A stretch of 64,000 nt of DNA from Stercorarius parasiticus (taxonomy: Eukaryota; Chordata; Aves; Charadriiformes; Stercorariidae), in NCBI GenBank assembly GCA_013396915.1, contig VWZL01001940.1, forward strand, positions 443,303 through 507,302. Direction: 5' to 3'. Below are positions 1 to 11,449 of the stretch, piece by piece; positions within the stretch are counted from its first letter, which is position 1; the number at the start of each line of letters is the position of its first letter. The translations under genes were made by a program, and so were the position numbers. The notes below the pieces were generated by a model. The model ran no database searches and was not told the DNA's origin. It was given only the letters and a program-made list of their open reading frames with translations.

Positions 1-1955
1 TCTTCCCACCGCTTAAAACAGTTGTAGCCTGCAACACAAGGGGCTTCTCAGTGCGAGCCCTCAGACACAGCACTTTGGGTCTGAAAAGGGAGCCCGTGTT
101 GGGCACAAAGCTTCCATGGTTGTGAGCACCAGTCCCTGACGTGAGCAATGGCCCCCAACACGCACATGCTCCCTGCAGCCCTCCGAACAGCCAAGCCGCA
201 ACAGCGCCGTCCCCAGGAAGTCATTCAGCACATGGAAAAATTATTCTGTGGTAACTGTATGAGGCCCTGTGGCCGCAGAGAGAGGGGAGAGGGCAGAGGC
301 CTGCCCAAAGCAGCTGCCTCCACGCACCCCGGGGTGTACAAGGCTGCTCCCGGGACACGCTGCCAGGCCGGGCTGTACCCAGGCACATGTTATTTGCCTC
401 TCTCCTCAGCACGGTGCATCGTTGCTTAAGGTTTGGACACAAAGATAATCCTAAATAACTAGGGAGAAGTGCCCTGCCTGGCGACAGTCCCTCTAGCTGT
501 TGTACTTCACACCTGCCCTCAAAGCTGGGCAGCCTCCAGCAGTAATCAGAGGGGGCAGAGGAAGATCCCCACGCAGAATTTCCTTGTATTTAAGAAAATG
601 TTAAAGTCTCAGGTGCAGCAGCACAATCTGTGTTGTCAGGACCAGTCCTCAGTGGCAGAGGAGCTGTGTGCCCACCTGGGAGAGGCACAGCGCCACGTCG
701 GGGACAGTGGTGAGCGAAAGCTGAATATTCATTCAACCCATGGGGACAAACCCTCCTGGGGACTCTGCACCAGTTCAGGAAGAGGAACTCGCTTGGTGCT
801 TACAGGCCTCCAGCAGCCACACGTCACCCTTCCCTAGGAGCGGCAAGGCAGGAGAAGTCACTGGAGGGGATCCATATCCGATCTCAGAGCTATCTGGAAG
901 CCAGGTTCCCACTCGCTTCTTATCTCCTGGTGTGAAGCAGGAGAACAAGGTCTACAGAGTTACAGCTGCATGAATGTGGGGACCTGAGCAACCAGGCATG
1001 TTTCTCATGTCCTGAGCCCACACCTTGCTGGACACTTTAACCAGCCCCCTGCTTCCAGCCCCTGCACTTGGGTGAGATTTCTTTTAATCCTCAGAGGACT
1101 GAGACCCACTTACCAGCCTCCACCATCTACCCCCAGGACCTCTGCTAAAGGGACAATGGCTGGGGACAGGCTCACGCCTCGTCTGCGTTCCTGCTGGCTG
1201 ATGGCACAGGGTATGCCGAGACAGATGCCATTTTTACCAGCCAGGGCTGATCCAAATAATCTCCTCTGCGGGAGCTTCTGTGTTGGCACAAAGCAGCCAT
1301 GGAGTGTCCATAGCAATGTCTGCAAACTCCTGCCTCTAATTAGCACAGCAATGTTGCCAAAACACACATTCTCACCCGCTGCAACCAGTGCCCTGAGCTG
1401 TGACCAAACACCGCTTAGCCTAATTTGCAGCCCATGGGATGGAAGTCAGGCTCTAGGGTCTCTTCTGTGTTTCTCAGCCCTGACAGTGGGAACTCAGCTC
1501 CCAGCTTAGACCATTCCCTGTTCTTGGGAGCCTACAGGACACATGAGAGCGTGCACCAAGGTCCAACATTCACCACTACCAGAGGTCACCCCGAAGGAGC
1601 AAAGAGCTGGGTGGGACCACCCTCCCCAGGTGACACGTTTGCTGAGGGAGGGAGGGGAAGACACTTGGGTTATCACCTCTTTTGGCCAAAAGACAAGGAT
1701 AAGCCAGAAGCGTTACTCAATGGTGACAGCCTCCAGGGCTCAACCCAGGCATGCAGGAAGGAACCGCAAAACTGACTCATGGAAAACCAGCTTTGAGGAA
1801 GGATGGGGGAAATCACCTCTTTTGCCACTTGTTTTGACCACTGGATATTTCCCCCTTCCTCAAACAATTCCAGGACTTCCTCACACCAAAGCAGGCTATC
1901 CTGGAGAGCAGGAGACAGGTCCATCTGCAGGACCAAGAAAGTAGAGGTTTTGAAA
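1..1955. other. Intergenic DNA downstream of TRAF3
   Basis: This stretch is more GC-rich than the rest of the window. I recognise no gene, RNA or repeat in it. Open frames on both strands overlap each other, have no recognisable domain and lack convincing splice borders. In mammals the genes after TRAF3 are AMN and CDC42BPB. I looked for amnionless-like sequence on the minus strand and saw none, so AMN, if its order is kept, probably lies beyond the left edge. Confidence 0.6.
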
Positions 1956-2440
1956 ATCACAGAATCATAGAACGGTTTGGGTTGGAAGGCACCTTAAAGA
2001 TCATCCAGTTCCAACCCCGCTGCCATGGGCAGGGACACCTCCCACTATATCAGGTTGCCCAAAGCCCCATCCAGCCTGGCCTTGAACACCTCCAGGGATG
2101 GGGCATCTACAATTTCTTTGGGCAACCTGTTCCAGTGCTTCACCACCCTCAGAGTGAAAATTTTTTTCCTGATATCTAATCTAAATCTCCCTTCTTTCAG
2201 TTTAAAACTGTTACCCCTCAATCCTATCGCTCCACTCCCTGATAAAGAGTCCCTCCCCGTCCTTCCTGTAGGCCCCCTTTAGGTACTGGAAGGCCACTCT
2301 AAGGTCTCCCTGCAGCCTTCTCTTCTCCAGGCTGAACAACCCCAACTCTCTCAGTCTGTTTTCATAGCAGAGGTGCTCCAGCCCTCTCATCATCTTCATG
2401 GCCCTCCTCTGGATCCACTCCAACAGGTCCATGTCCTTCT
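1956..2440 (-). repeat. CR1 LINE fragment, 3' end, 5'-truncated
   Basis: The minus strand matches the 3' part of avian CR1. It encodes the end of the CR1 reverse-transcriptase protein (frame 2432-2211, with residues such as RRAMKMMRGLEHL and [15 protein letters not shown]) followed by the untranslated tail. The 3' end lies at the low coordinate and carries the CR1 terminal motif (TTCTATGATTCTGTG on the minus strand). The copy is cut at its 5' side near 2440, as is usual for CR1. Its orientation matches TRAF3 transcription, but it lies outside the gene. It is non-functional. Confidence 0.93.
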
Positions 2441-2466
2441 TAATTATTATTATTGATTATTATTGA
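2441..2466. repeat. Short ATT-rich simple repeat
   Basis: An interrupted run of ATT units directly abuts the truncated 5' border of the CR1 copy. Confidence 0.7.
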
Positions 2467-4114
2467 AATGTTTCTCCTTACCAGACAGCAAGCAAACCCA
2501 AGGCTTGAAACACTAGAAGACTAGATTAAAAAAATGCCCCTGCAATTCTTGCAAGAGATGGTCCCAGCAGCAGGTAGGGGCTCGGGTGATGTATGTGTCT
2601 GCACAGCACCCTCTGTAGACCAGGAAAGCTCTTCACCCTGCTCTCCCAGAGCTGGCACTCTGCTCCCATCACCCTAAATAACATATCGCCTGCTGGGGGA
2701 ACACACGCTACAAAGCTGCCAGCTGACTTCTGTGACCTGTCGTGAGGAAGAAACCTTTTATAAAGACTCATTCTTGCCGGAACAGCATCATGTATCATTT
2801 CAATTACGATTCATTGCTTGTGGGAGGAGGAGCAGGGAGGTGAGGAAAGAATCGGTGTTTGCCTTCACGTTTAAACCAATTTGTTTCTTCTCCACCTATA
2901 CTGCCGCACTGTAATGACACAAGTGTCACAGCCTGAGCAGCACCAAGCAAAAAAATTTTGGGAGAAGGGGCTCCAGGGATAGCAAAGGCTCTGCTTGAAG
3001 GTAACCTGCTTCGTTAAGAACACAAGGGAAGTTCCCCATCTTTTCACGCTCCACGGTGAGGAGATGTGAAGACCTTTAGGCAGCACAGCCTCGAGCGCCA
3101 GCCGTGGGAGTATGAGTGGAAAGAGTGATGAGCAGGGCAGGGGATGCCAGAGCATCCCGAGCCACTTACCAGTGACTGCTCTCAGCAGCAGAAGGGAACA
3201 TCCACCTCACGTCCTGTGCGCGGCGAGGACGGCATTTCTTAGCCACCCGTCCTTCTCACTGTGCCCACCTTCCTGCGTTTGCTTTTCCTCTGGTGTCCCC
3301 ATTTTATCAAGAAAAGGCACTCAGCCACCCAGCACTTCTAGACCAGCTGCTGCAAACGCCGCTATCAGCTATCCGGGTCGTACTCACCTCTGGGTGCCGG
3401 CAGCGTGGCGGTGACTTTTGCTGAGACACCACGGTCTTGCCTCTGAGCACAGGCAGGACATGCCCACATTGCTAAACCTGGTACAACCCCTGCAGCGACG
3501 TGAAAGAGGGGAAATGGGAATTTCAGTAAGAAAGAGGTGGGAGGGAAGAAGAAACGGAAGGACAGACAGATCAGCTCAGTAGAAGTGACGTGATTCACCA
3601 CTGGGGATCAGGATTTTCATCACTAGGCTGAATCTGAAACGTGGTGGAAATATTTCACTCATTTCAAAACAGCACGGTGCTTTTACAGGCTGCACTGTGT
3701 TCCATGATTTCAAACACACACTTTAAATGCAGCTCTGAGTTGAGTCGAGTCACTAATGACACTGGCAAAGAAAAAAAATAGATCTACATTTTCAGACATT
3801 CAAGCCGCACTCTGCCTCTCCTTTCCCACACCTCTTTGGGCACGAGGACTTTTGATGTTAGGATGAACACCATCACCCAGTTTATTCTAGCAGAATTATC
3901 GCATGGAAATTAGGACTCTGATAACAAAGTTTTGGCCAGTTTCCTGTGAAAAGGAAGGAAAATGCCACAATAAAGATCTATTAGGTGCGTAAGCGTAAAG
4001 CACCGAAACTGAACAGCCAACATCCTCCAGTGGGTTGAGAGAGAAAGGATGCACCTTGGCCATTTGCAAGTCAGCAGCAGTCACTCAAATTCAACACACC
4101 AGGTTTTTTTAAAA
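2467..4114. other. Intergenic DNA after the TRAF3 polyadenylation region
   Basis: No gene is recognised here. The only exon-like object is a 102-base minus-strand segment at 3388-3489 with an AG acceptor and a CAGAG/GTGAGT donor. Its peptide resembles nothing I know, so it is listed as a finding and not as a gene. An AATAAA on the minus strand near 3879-3884 could serve a later TRAF3 polyadenylation site. Confidence 0.5.
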
Positions 4115-4134
4115 AATATGATTTCCTACTTAGA

Positions 4135-4140
4135 TTTATT
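4135..4140 (-). promoter_or_regulatory. TRAF3: Candidate distal TRAF3 polyadenylation signal AATAAA
   Basis: There is a canonical AATAAA on the minus strand. About 30 bases further on, the minus strand reads CCTGGTGTGTTG, a GU-rich element of the kind that fixes the cleavage site. This is the best-supported end of the transcript that I can see. Confidence 0.5.
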
Positions 4141-4206
4141 TTTCCTTTAATAACACAGTTTAGCATTTCAGAGTTTGGCATTCTACACTCTTACACACTG
4201 TCCTTG

Positions 4207-4212
4207 TTTATT
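4207..4212 (-). promoter_or_regulatory. TRAF3: Second distal polyadenylation signal AATAAA
   Basis: This canonical hexamer on the minus strand is followed by a GU-rich stretch (CAGTGTGTAAGAGTGTAG). It lies about 70 bases before the signal at 4140, so the two could define a cluster of cleavage sites. Confidence 0.4.
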
Positions 4213-4339
4213 AGCATTTAAACACAAAAAGACATAGCAAGACCTCCAAACACAAATAAATACAAAAACACAATATACAGTAAACTGAAATACAACATAT
4301 AATAATGCTATTGGGAAATTAAGACATGTTGCTAATTCC

Positions 4340-4364
4340 TTTTTTTTTTTTATTATTATTATTT
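4340..4364. repeat. Poly(T)/ATT simple repeat
   Basis: A run of T followed by ATT units on the plus strand, read as A-rich/AAT in the TRAF3 transcript. It contains another AATAAA on the minus strand at 4354-4349, probably a by-product of the repeat. Confidence 0.8.
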
Positions 4365-6174
4365 TAACAACATGGTTATTGCTGAGCAATAAATTATACA
4401 TTTTAAAGTTGTTTTTCCCCCTAAAAGAAAAGGACGAGAACCACTGGTTACCAGATCACTTGCACTGTATCCTTACAGCTATTGATAATTAAGACAGGCA
4501 GAATATACACAATCAAATGAGGTTGGCCTTCTTTGGTCTTTGTTTTTGATCATAAAACTGAACACAAGCGTACCATTCACTGAAGAGTATGAGATTAAAG
4601 AAATGGATACACAAGTTTCAAACACATTAATTTGTACATTATTCTCGATCACTGATGTCTTTTCCATAGATATTTCTTACAGAATTTCTTGGAAACAAAT
4701 GTCATCTTTAGTTTTCCCGATTATTACGTTGTTCCATGCGTCTTAAAGGTTATCCTACTTGTCTAAGAGAAATGGACCTACGTTCAAGCCCATTGTCTCC
4801 TAATGGGGTATTTTTCACAGCTCTCTAGTCACCACTAAATCATTGGAGTTTTATACCTTGTAGAAAAAATCCTGAACTTCCCCCTTTTTTTTTTTTTCTA
4901 TAAAACTGAAAAAAATATATAAACCAAACAACAACTATAAGAAAAACAAAACAGGTGGATCACATGATGCATCAGCAACGATGGAAGCTTGTACCTTCCC
5001 ATTCCACAAGTACAGATTATACAACTCTCTGCCAGTGACGCAGGTCATAGTTGGAAGATGTGTCCTTTCAGATGTGAGCTCTATTCAAATCCAAAGCTCA
5101 GAACACTACGCAAGAAAATGACCCTTACGAATGATAATGCTGGTTTATCTCAGTAACCCTTAGACAGAGTCAAATTTTATCACGACGCATCGCACTGCCA
5201 GCAATGGAGCGTGTGAACACCGGCATTGCTAAGAAGTTAAAAAGTCCTTGCAGAACTGGCAACCAAATTAAAAGCTTAGTTCCAAAGGACCAAAAACACA
5301 AACACCACGGAGACGACAAACCCTTCCCTGAACGGGTAGGTTAGTAAGCCACAGAGTTGAGATCCAGATTTGAATTCCACATCAAGTCTGGGATGTTTGG
5401 ATCCAGGATTTTGGTTCAAGGTGCTCCTCTGTGAAATTTCGAACTTATTTGAACCCTAAGGAACTAATCCTAACTTGGAGGGAAAAAACCTAAACAAACA
5501 CAGCCTAGTATCTACACTAAGATCATGAAATGGAAGACAGAAGCTGCAGTCTTGACCATAAATTAGAAGAGAAATAGGAATAGTCGGATCCCTTATGTGT
5601 TGTATATCTCTACTCTTCTAAATCTTAAGAGGATGTCCCCAGGTCAGCATTCCAAAGTTTTCCACAACCTTCCTATCTGGTGCTTCTCAGCAAAGGCCTG
5701 GATTAAGAGGCAGGAAAGAACAATTAAGCCCTCTATATTTTGGTTTAAAGAAAAGGGGAGAAATCCCCACAAGAAAGAAACGGTCAGTCACGCTACAGGC
5801 TGGTAGAACAAAGATTAATCCACTTTACTTGAAAACGGTATGCTCCCTCCCCAGTCAAGAGGAGCATCAAACAAGACTGAATTTGTTGGGGGATTTGGAA
5901 CAAATAGAGCAGGACTCAAGTTTGCTGCTAATATTCACACGGACGCATTGGGCTGGCCTTCCACTCTGCAGGGCCTGCAAAGCACTGACAAGGAGTGAGC
6001 AACACCCGGGCCACCAGACACGTACAACCCCAAATCACGACAGCTTCTATGTTTAATTCTAGCCCTTACTGTCCTGATGTGGGTCTTCAAGGTATGTCAA
6101 CTTGTTTTTCAGTTCCTTTAAAATGACAAATGTATTAAAAAGAGTAAAACCTAGTGATTTGAAGATAACACTAG

Positions 6175-6365
6175 GGAACTGGAACCTCTCGTTCAGTCTC
6201 AGCTCCAGGAGATTCCTTTTGCGACTCTGGGCAAGTCGCTTCATCCAATCACTTTCCTTTTTCCAGAAAAGACAAACAGCACATGCTATAAGAAGAACAT
6301 GTTTGCGGATGCAAAGTGCTTACTATGCTGTATATAGCACTAAAGACTACTCTCGGACAGACTGA
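6175..6365 (+). repeat. Possible ancient MIR-like SINE relic
   Basis: On the plus strand, the phrase at about 6223-6262 (GACTCTGGGCAAGTCGCTTC followed by a pyrimidine-rich TTTCC stretch) resembles the core of amniote MIR/CORE-SINEs. GATGCAAAGTGCTTA and the TATATAGCAC-like end further on also fit. The match is recalled by eye and is heavily diverged. If correct, the relic sits antisense in the TRAF3 3' UTR. Confidence 0.35.
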
Positions 6366-6383
6366 ATTCCAGAACCAATCGTT

Positions 6384-6480
6384 TTTATTGCAGTAGCTAC
6401 AATTTCTAGGTCAACCAGAATACAGAGGTATTGACCGAACAGGACAGGAATTCCAGGAAGAGGTCCATCTGCTTTTTATT
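6384..6480 (-). promoter_or_regulatory. TRAF3: Pair of internal AATAAA signals in the 3' UTR
   Basis: Two AATAAA hexamers on the minus strand occur at 6480-6475 and 6389-6384. The second is followed by a GU-containing stretch (GGTTCTGG). They could give a 3' UTR of about 5 kb. Confidence 0.3.
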
Positions 6481-6807
6481 ATATTTCATTCCCAAACTAA
6501 AGGAAAGAATTTGCAATTAACAAGTTGCCCATCATTATATTTGTTTAAAATACAGCAATCTCCAACTAAGCGGAGTATGAGGAAGGACACATGTCCTAGA
6601 TGACATTCCAAGGTCTTCAGAAAGGCTAAACAAACTGTTTGTTTGCTATATACAGGTCTTCAAACCTGGAAGATGTGAATCCGAAGTTTGCCCTTAGCCA
6701 AGATCCTCCCTTAGCAGCAGCAAGTTATATTTGCACCACTTGATCAAGTATAATTTGGAGGAAAGGGTTTTGTTTCATCACTTCTACGTAAAGAAAAGAC
6801 TTTGCAT

Positions 6808-6850
6808 ATATATGTGCATGCATGTCTGTGTGTATATGTATGTACCTACA
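6808..6850. repeat. TATG/TGTA-type purine-pyrimidine microsatellite
   Basis: Imperfect alternating purine-pyrimidine units (TATATATGTGCATGCATG and similar) within the probable 3' UTR. Confidence 0.6.
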
Positions 6851-8438
6851 CACGTACGAGTAATTCACAGAGCAAAAACTAAGAGATTAGGTATGCAACC
6901 CAAGAATTTTCCCCCCTCGCCTATTTGTGTATTTGCATAGTTAAATCATCTCAAGGCATCAATACTGCAGTCACATTTTTCACCCTTCTGCGGTGCAGCA
7001 GGCAACTTTCCTTGTCACAACCTACACACTTCTCTGCCTTGGACCAAACAGCACCAGTGTTTTAAAAACGAAACAAAAACAACAGAAACCCTGCGTTGTT
7101 GGTGAAATGCCTATCCCACGCGATGGAATACAGATACAAATAGGTGGCAGCTTTTAAACTCACATCTCAACCGGCCACAATTGTGGCAAGCCGAGAAACA
7201 CGAGCGATACAATCACAACCTAACATTCATGGGTTCGACGCTTAAATTACAACTAACACAAATCTCTATTATCTTTGCATTTGAGAAATTCACCAGGCAC
7301 AGAAACAGGCACGTATCTTCAACGTTCCTTTTCCAAGTAGGAAAACCCATGGGAAAAGGAAATAAACCACATTTCATATTTATAAGAAAGCTAGCATGTT
7401 ACCCACGACGTTATTTTTTTTTCCCCCCATCAAAATTACGCCACCCATCATCCCCTTTTCCTATTGCACATTCTCTTTGTGAAGAACATTTACAGTACAA
7501 GGCTGAAATCAAACATTGCATATTGTAAGTCAGCAGTTGAAGGTGTACCATGTAGACAGTAACTGAAACAAGACCCCTTTTAATTAGATCAGAGAAGTAA
7601 TGCAGACATGGTCATACATCATAATCGCAGGTTGGTCTTTAAACACCCAAATAAGTTTCATCCTGTTTAGAATTCAAGACTTTCTAGGTAACAGATGCAC
7701 TCACCCCGTGCGGAAAGAGCGTACAAAAAGGGCAACGTCCAGATTGTCACACACTGGAATCTCCCTAGAGAAAGCTGGAAGTGGAAGAGGCTTGTACATA
7801 ACTTGGAGCATCACTGTTAAGAAAGAATACCAGCAAGAGACTTCAGTTGTGCCCTGCTAAGAATTACTAAGCAGAGGAAAAAAAGGTTCCATTGAAAAAA
7901 CTCTGTTCAAAGTAATGCCAATACTCTGGGACCCCCTTGCAATAATGGCACACCACAGGAGTTAGCCGGGATTCAAGAGTATATGTGGGGGCAGACTGTT
8001 GCCCCATAAATAATTTTAAACAGACAATCCCTAGAAAACTTTGGATCTCTGGGTCAGGAACATACAGAAAAAAGGATAAAGGGCATTTCAACAATGAGAG
8101 AAAAAGTTAATTAATTTAAAGTGTTGAGTAAAGCACCAGGTATCTTTTCCTTTCAATTTAGAGAATATACAGTGGCCTTGTTTTCACAAAATGCTACATA
8201 CTCCTTGCTGGAAAGCAGAGGAAACCGATTTCTATGTACACAGTAAGAACTCTACAGAGATGGCCCGCGAGTTCTGCAGAGAAAGGGGTGTTACAGTCAA
8301 GGCTTCGGGTATTCCACAGCAGGCGGTGTCTACGTTTGTGTAGCAAGATCCTGGATTTCACAGTACGCAGGGTTGGCAAACTGGAAATTCTCTGGCAGCT
8401 TCATGTAGTTTTAAAAAATAAGTGCAGTAGGCCTCCAT

Positions 8439-8444
8439 TTTATT
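8439..8444 (-). promoter_or_regulatory. TRAF3: Internal AATAAA in the 3' UTR
   Basis: A canonical hexamer on the minus strand. The downstream context is not clearly GU-rich, so use is uncertain. Confidence 0.2.
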
Positions 8445-9222
8445 AACTGTGATAAAAAGCATATATGCAAAAATATTTTTATATTGATAGCACATTACTG
8501 CATTATAAAAGCTGCCCAAGTGAAGCTGAAGATTCTGGCAGCTGGTGCTTTTGGCACTTGGGAGATGTGGAAAGCAGCATAGAGATCTGTGAAATACAAC
8601 AGTGACTGATGTTTCTGCTACAGTGATCGGCATTAATATAGTTAGCAGTGTTCATATTTAAACTTCTCTATGAAGTTTCTGAGTCAATATCCCACTAAGA
8701 GGAGATATTCAGATCTCTTAAAGCTACTAGTTTAGGCTGCGTGCAGACTCAGGAAGACTCCCCTATTAGTTTACACTTTTCGCATGTTTCAAAGTCCTCT
8801 TTCAATCACAAAGGCTGGAAACTCTTTTTTCCTCCTCTTTTAAAGAGCCTGGATTTAGAAACGCAATTCTGTCACAGGAGTTGGAAACTGTAGTCACAAA
8901 TCTGCAGAATATGCTGGGCCCTGCTTATACTAGAAATCTCCTCCAAGTCCCAGATCGAAACACGATATAAACTGTTTTGAGATGGCCAAACGGTTTCATT
9001 TAAGTTTACAAGACATGCATTAGCAATGGGAGGAGAGTCCTTTGGACATTTCCACTTGGGAATCCTGTTTTCAGTAAAATTCTGTGATGCACAAACACAA
9101 AAGCTCAGCTGCCTACATTCACAATTATTAAAATGACACAAGTTGAGCGAACCTTCGCCCTAAAGCGTAAGTGATGGGTTTGCTTATGCAGCCTGCATAA
9201 AACTGCAAGTGCCATGTAATTA

Positions 9223-9262
9223 TATCTAGAGATATAGATGCGGGTATATCTATAGATATTTA
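9223..9262. repeat. AT-rich palindromic cluster
   Basis: Two related near-palindromes lie side by side. The second contains a perfect 14-base palindrome at 9246-9259 (ATATCTATAGATAT). In the transcript this could form a small hairpin. Confidence 0.6.
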
Positions 9263-11107
9263 TCTCTTGTGCAGAACGTCCTCCTTCCGTGCTAGAAATT
9301 AAAAGCCAGCACGTGCCTCCATATTTGAGCTTGCACCTGTTGACAGCGATGTACCATAGAGGGAATACAGTACCTGGACAATGGAAGGCAAGAAAAGGAA
9401 GACAAGTTGCTGCCGACTGTTGCGACGGTCAGCAGCAGGCAGTATTCTAGCAGGTGCCTGGAAAACCCATGAGGACCACTTAGCATGCATTGTGTATCCA
9501 TAAATACTTCTTGCAGGCACTGTGTGTGAAGGCACAGCCAAAAAAGACAACGGCAAAAGACAAGCTGAAATACAAAGGCATGAATTCAACTGCACCTTAG
9601 ATGAAAATTGTGACTATGCCTCAAAAAGCAGAAAACCGACACAACCTGACATAAAGGGCTGAGACACGAGGTTTTCTTTCAAGCCCACGAGGGCTAAAAA
9701 CACAGTGGTGCAAGTCTGCTCTGCTTAAGCGGTTCTTGGATTTTAAAGAGCACCACAGTCAGGCTGCGCCTCTAGACTTGCTTGTCACAGGCTATTAAAT
9801 AGAAGCAGATGAACACAGCAGGTTGCAATCAGCATGTTTCAGGGCTAGCAAACGCTTTCCACTACAGTTCAGGCTGTTATAAGAAAGAAGCCCGTGCATT
9901 CCCCGTTAGGATGCTTGTCTGCTACGAAAAGCTGTCATGAGCGTATACATTCACAGCCCCACAGAATTCTCAGATGGGTCCGTTTCAAGTGATGCCACCT
10001 TACAACCACAGGCATTAGAGGAAAAATGTCGCCTGCCTTCACAGTGGCCATGGAGACTGTCTAGTCCAAGCTCCATAGGAGCACTGAGCATAACGTTTTG
10101 GCACCTGAATAAGATGGATCCCACCATGGCCAAGTCATAGAAGCTCTGGAAGCCAAAGAAATGGGCTTTGGCTTCTATTTTGTACATGGCAAGGTACCTA
10201 AGGGCTCTGAAGACAAGGCTAAACATTATGCCTGAAGTCCAATTAAACTACCATTTCAGATATCAGAATTAATCTGAATAAAAAGCTATGGTTTATAAGC
10301 AGCACAGCACATCTAAGGCACATGTATGCATGCAAGCCACCATCACTGTATTAAGACATTGCTGATTTGTCCTTAAGAAGCAATGGCTGCTAGTACAGAA
10401 CAAACATACAGGCTTTTTTCAGCACTAATCCTCCTCCCCAATACTGAAAATACTATATACTGCTGACAGCCTAATGTGCAACATATATAGCTTGATTGGA
10501 AAGCATGGGGCAGAACTTTAAAAAATGTACAGGATTCCGTTTAGAACTCCAAAGTTCAACAAATGCCCTATTTTAGGGTGAAAACAATTATAAATCTGAT
10601 AATGATGCACAGCATCCATGAGTGAGTTTTCCTTAATTTTGAAATAGTGTCATTAACTACGACATATATTGTAGGTTTACATTTCTAAAGAGAAATAACA
10701 GAATTGAATAGTTTTTTTTCCTATCACAAGTGATAACCAGTGTTTGATATCTTCTATTTTTCTTCCAAGAAATATCAGTCTATCAACAGTTTTAAAATAA
10801 AATGTTTTCTGTAACAATAGAACTTTAAATAAAAATATGATTTTGATTCAGATACTTTTGAGAAGACATGGATGCTTTTCCAAGATCTTCTGACAAAGTA
10901 ATTATTAAAACAGAGACCAGATGAGGCCTTAAAAAGACAATATACTATATTTCAGACAAGATTGCACCTCAGTTTTTCAAATAATATCATAATTGCAACA
11001 TTACTTCATCATTTCTTCTTTTAACATGCTGACAATTTCCAGCTAACCCACGTGTGAAGGTTTTTTTCTGTTTTCGTATTCTAGCTTAAAGAAACAAAAG
11101 TCAGTAA

Positions 11108-11113
11108 TTTATT
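11108..11113 (-). promoter_or_regulatory. TRAF3: Proximal AATAAA, about 340 bases after the stop codon
   Basis: The hexamer is followed on the minus strand by a T-rich stretch (GACTTTTGTTTCTTTAAG). If used, it would give a very short 3' UTR. Confidence 0.3.
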
Positions 11114-11449
11114 CAGCACATACTGTATATGTCTTTTCACCTCCAATTGACTAGATCATTAATAAGTTAAAAAAAAAATCCTCTCTGACCATAATCGTTA
11201 TCCTCATGAGGGATAAGTGATTCTTCAGAGCTTAAGTGTTGCTAGTTCTATTAAAAAATATACCATGGTATGATTTTTCTTAATGTGTTGCTACTTTCAC
11301 AATTGGACCCTATGCAGTTATGCCTTCAAACCCTTCCATCTGTTCCACAAGGTGGTTCTGTGAGCTTTAGGACCTCTGACTGAAGACAAACTGATATAAA
11401 ACCCCCAAACGGAGTTGTCTTCTGTTTAATCCGCCTCCCCCATTGTATG

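Larger units (their letters stand above)
4115..11449 (-). other. TRAF3: TRAF3 3' untranslated region (probable extent)
   Basis: This region follows the TRAF3 stop codon directly in the last exon. Mammalian TRAF3 mRNAs have 3' UTRs of several kilobases, so a length near 7 kb is plausible. The low-coordinate border is inferred from an AATAAA at 4140-4135 with a GU-rich stretch about 30 bases further on (GGTGTGTTG). Nothing in the sequence proves a single continuous exon, and shorter forms may exist. The stretch is AT-rich. It contains no CR1 copy, one possible old SINE-like relic, several AATAAA signals, two Pumilio-like motifs (minus-strand TGTATATA at 6654-6647, TGTACATA at 8240-8233), and an unusual open frame at 9951-10226. 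Confidence 0.55.

Noticed and set aside
1072..1944. Several overlapping 115-145 codon frames in the GC-richer left end
   Set aside because: They overlap in different frames on both strands, are rich in P, S and T without any motif, and have no supporting splice sites.
2467..4114. Possible AMN (amnionless) exons, expected next to TRAF3 from mammalian gene order
   Set aside because: No peptide on the minus strand resembled amnionless. Gene order alone is not evidence within this window.
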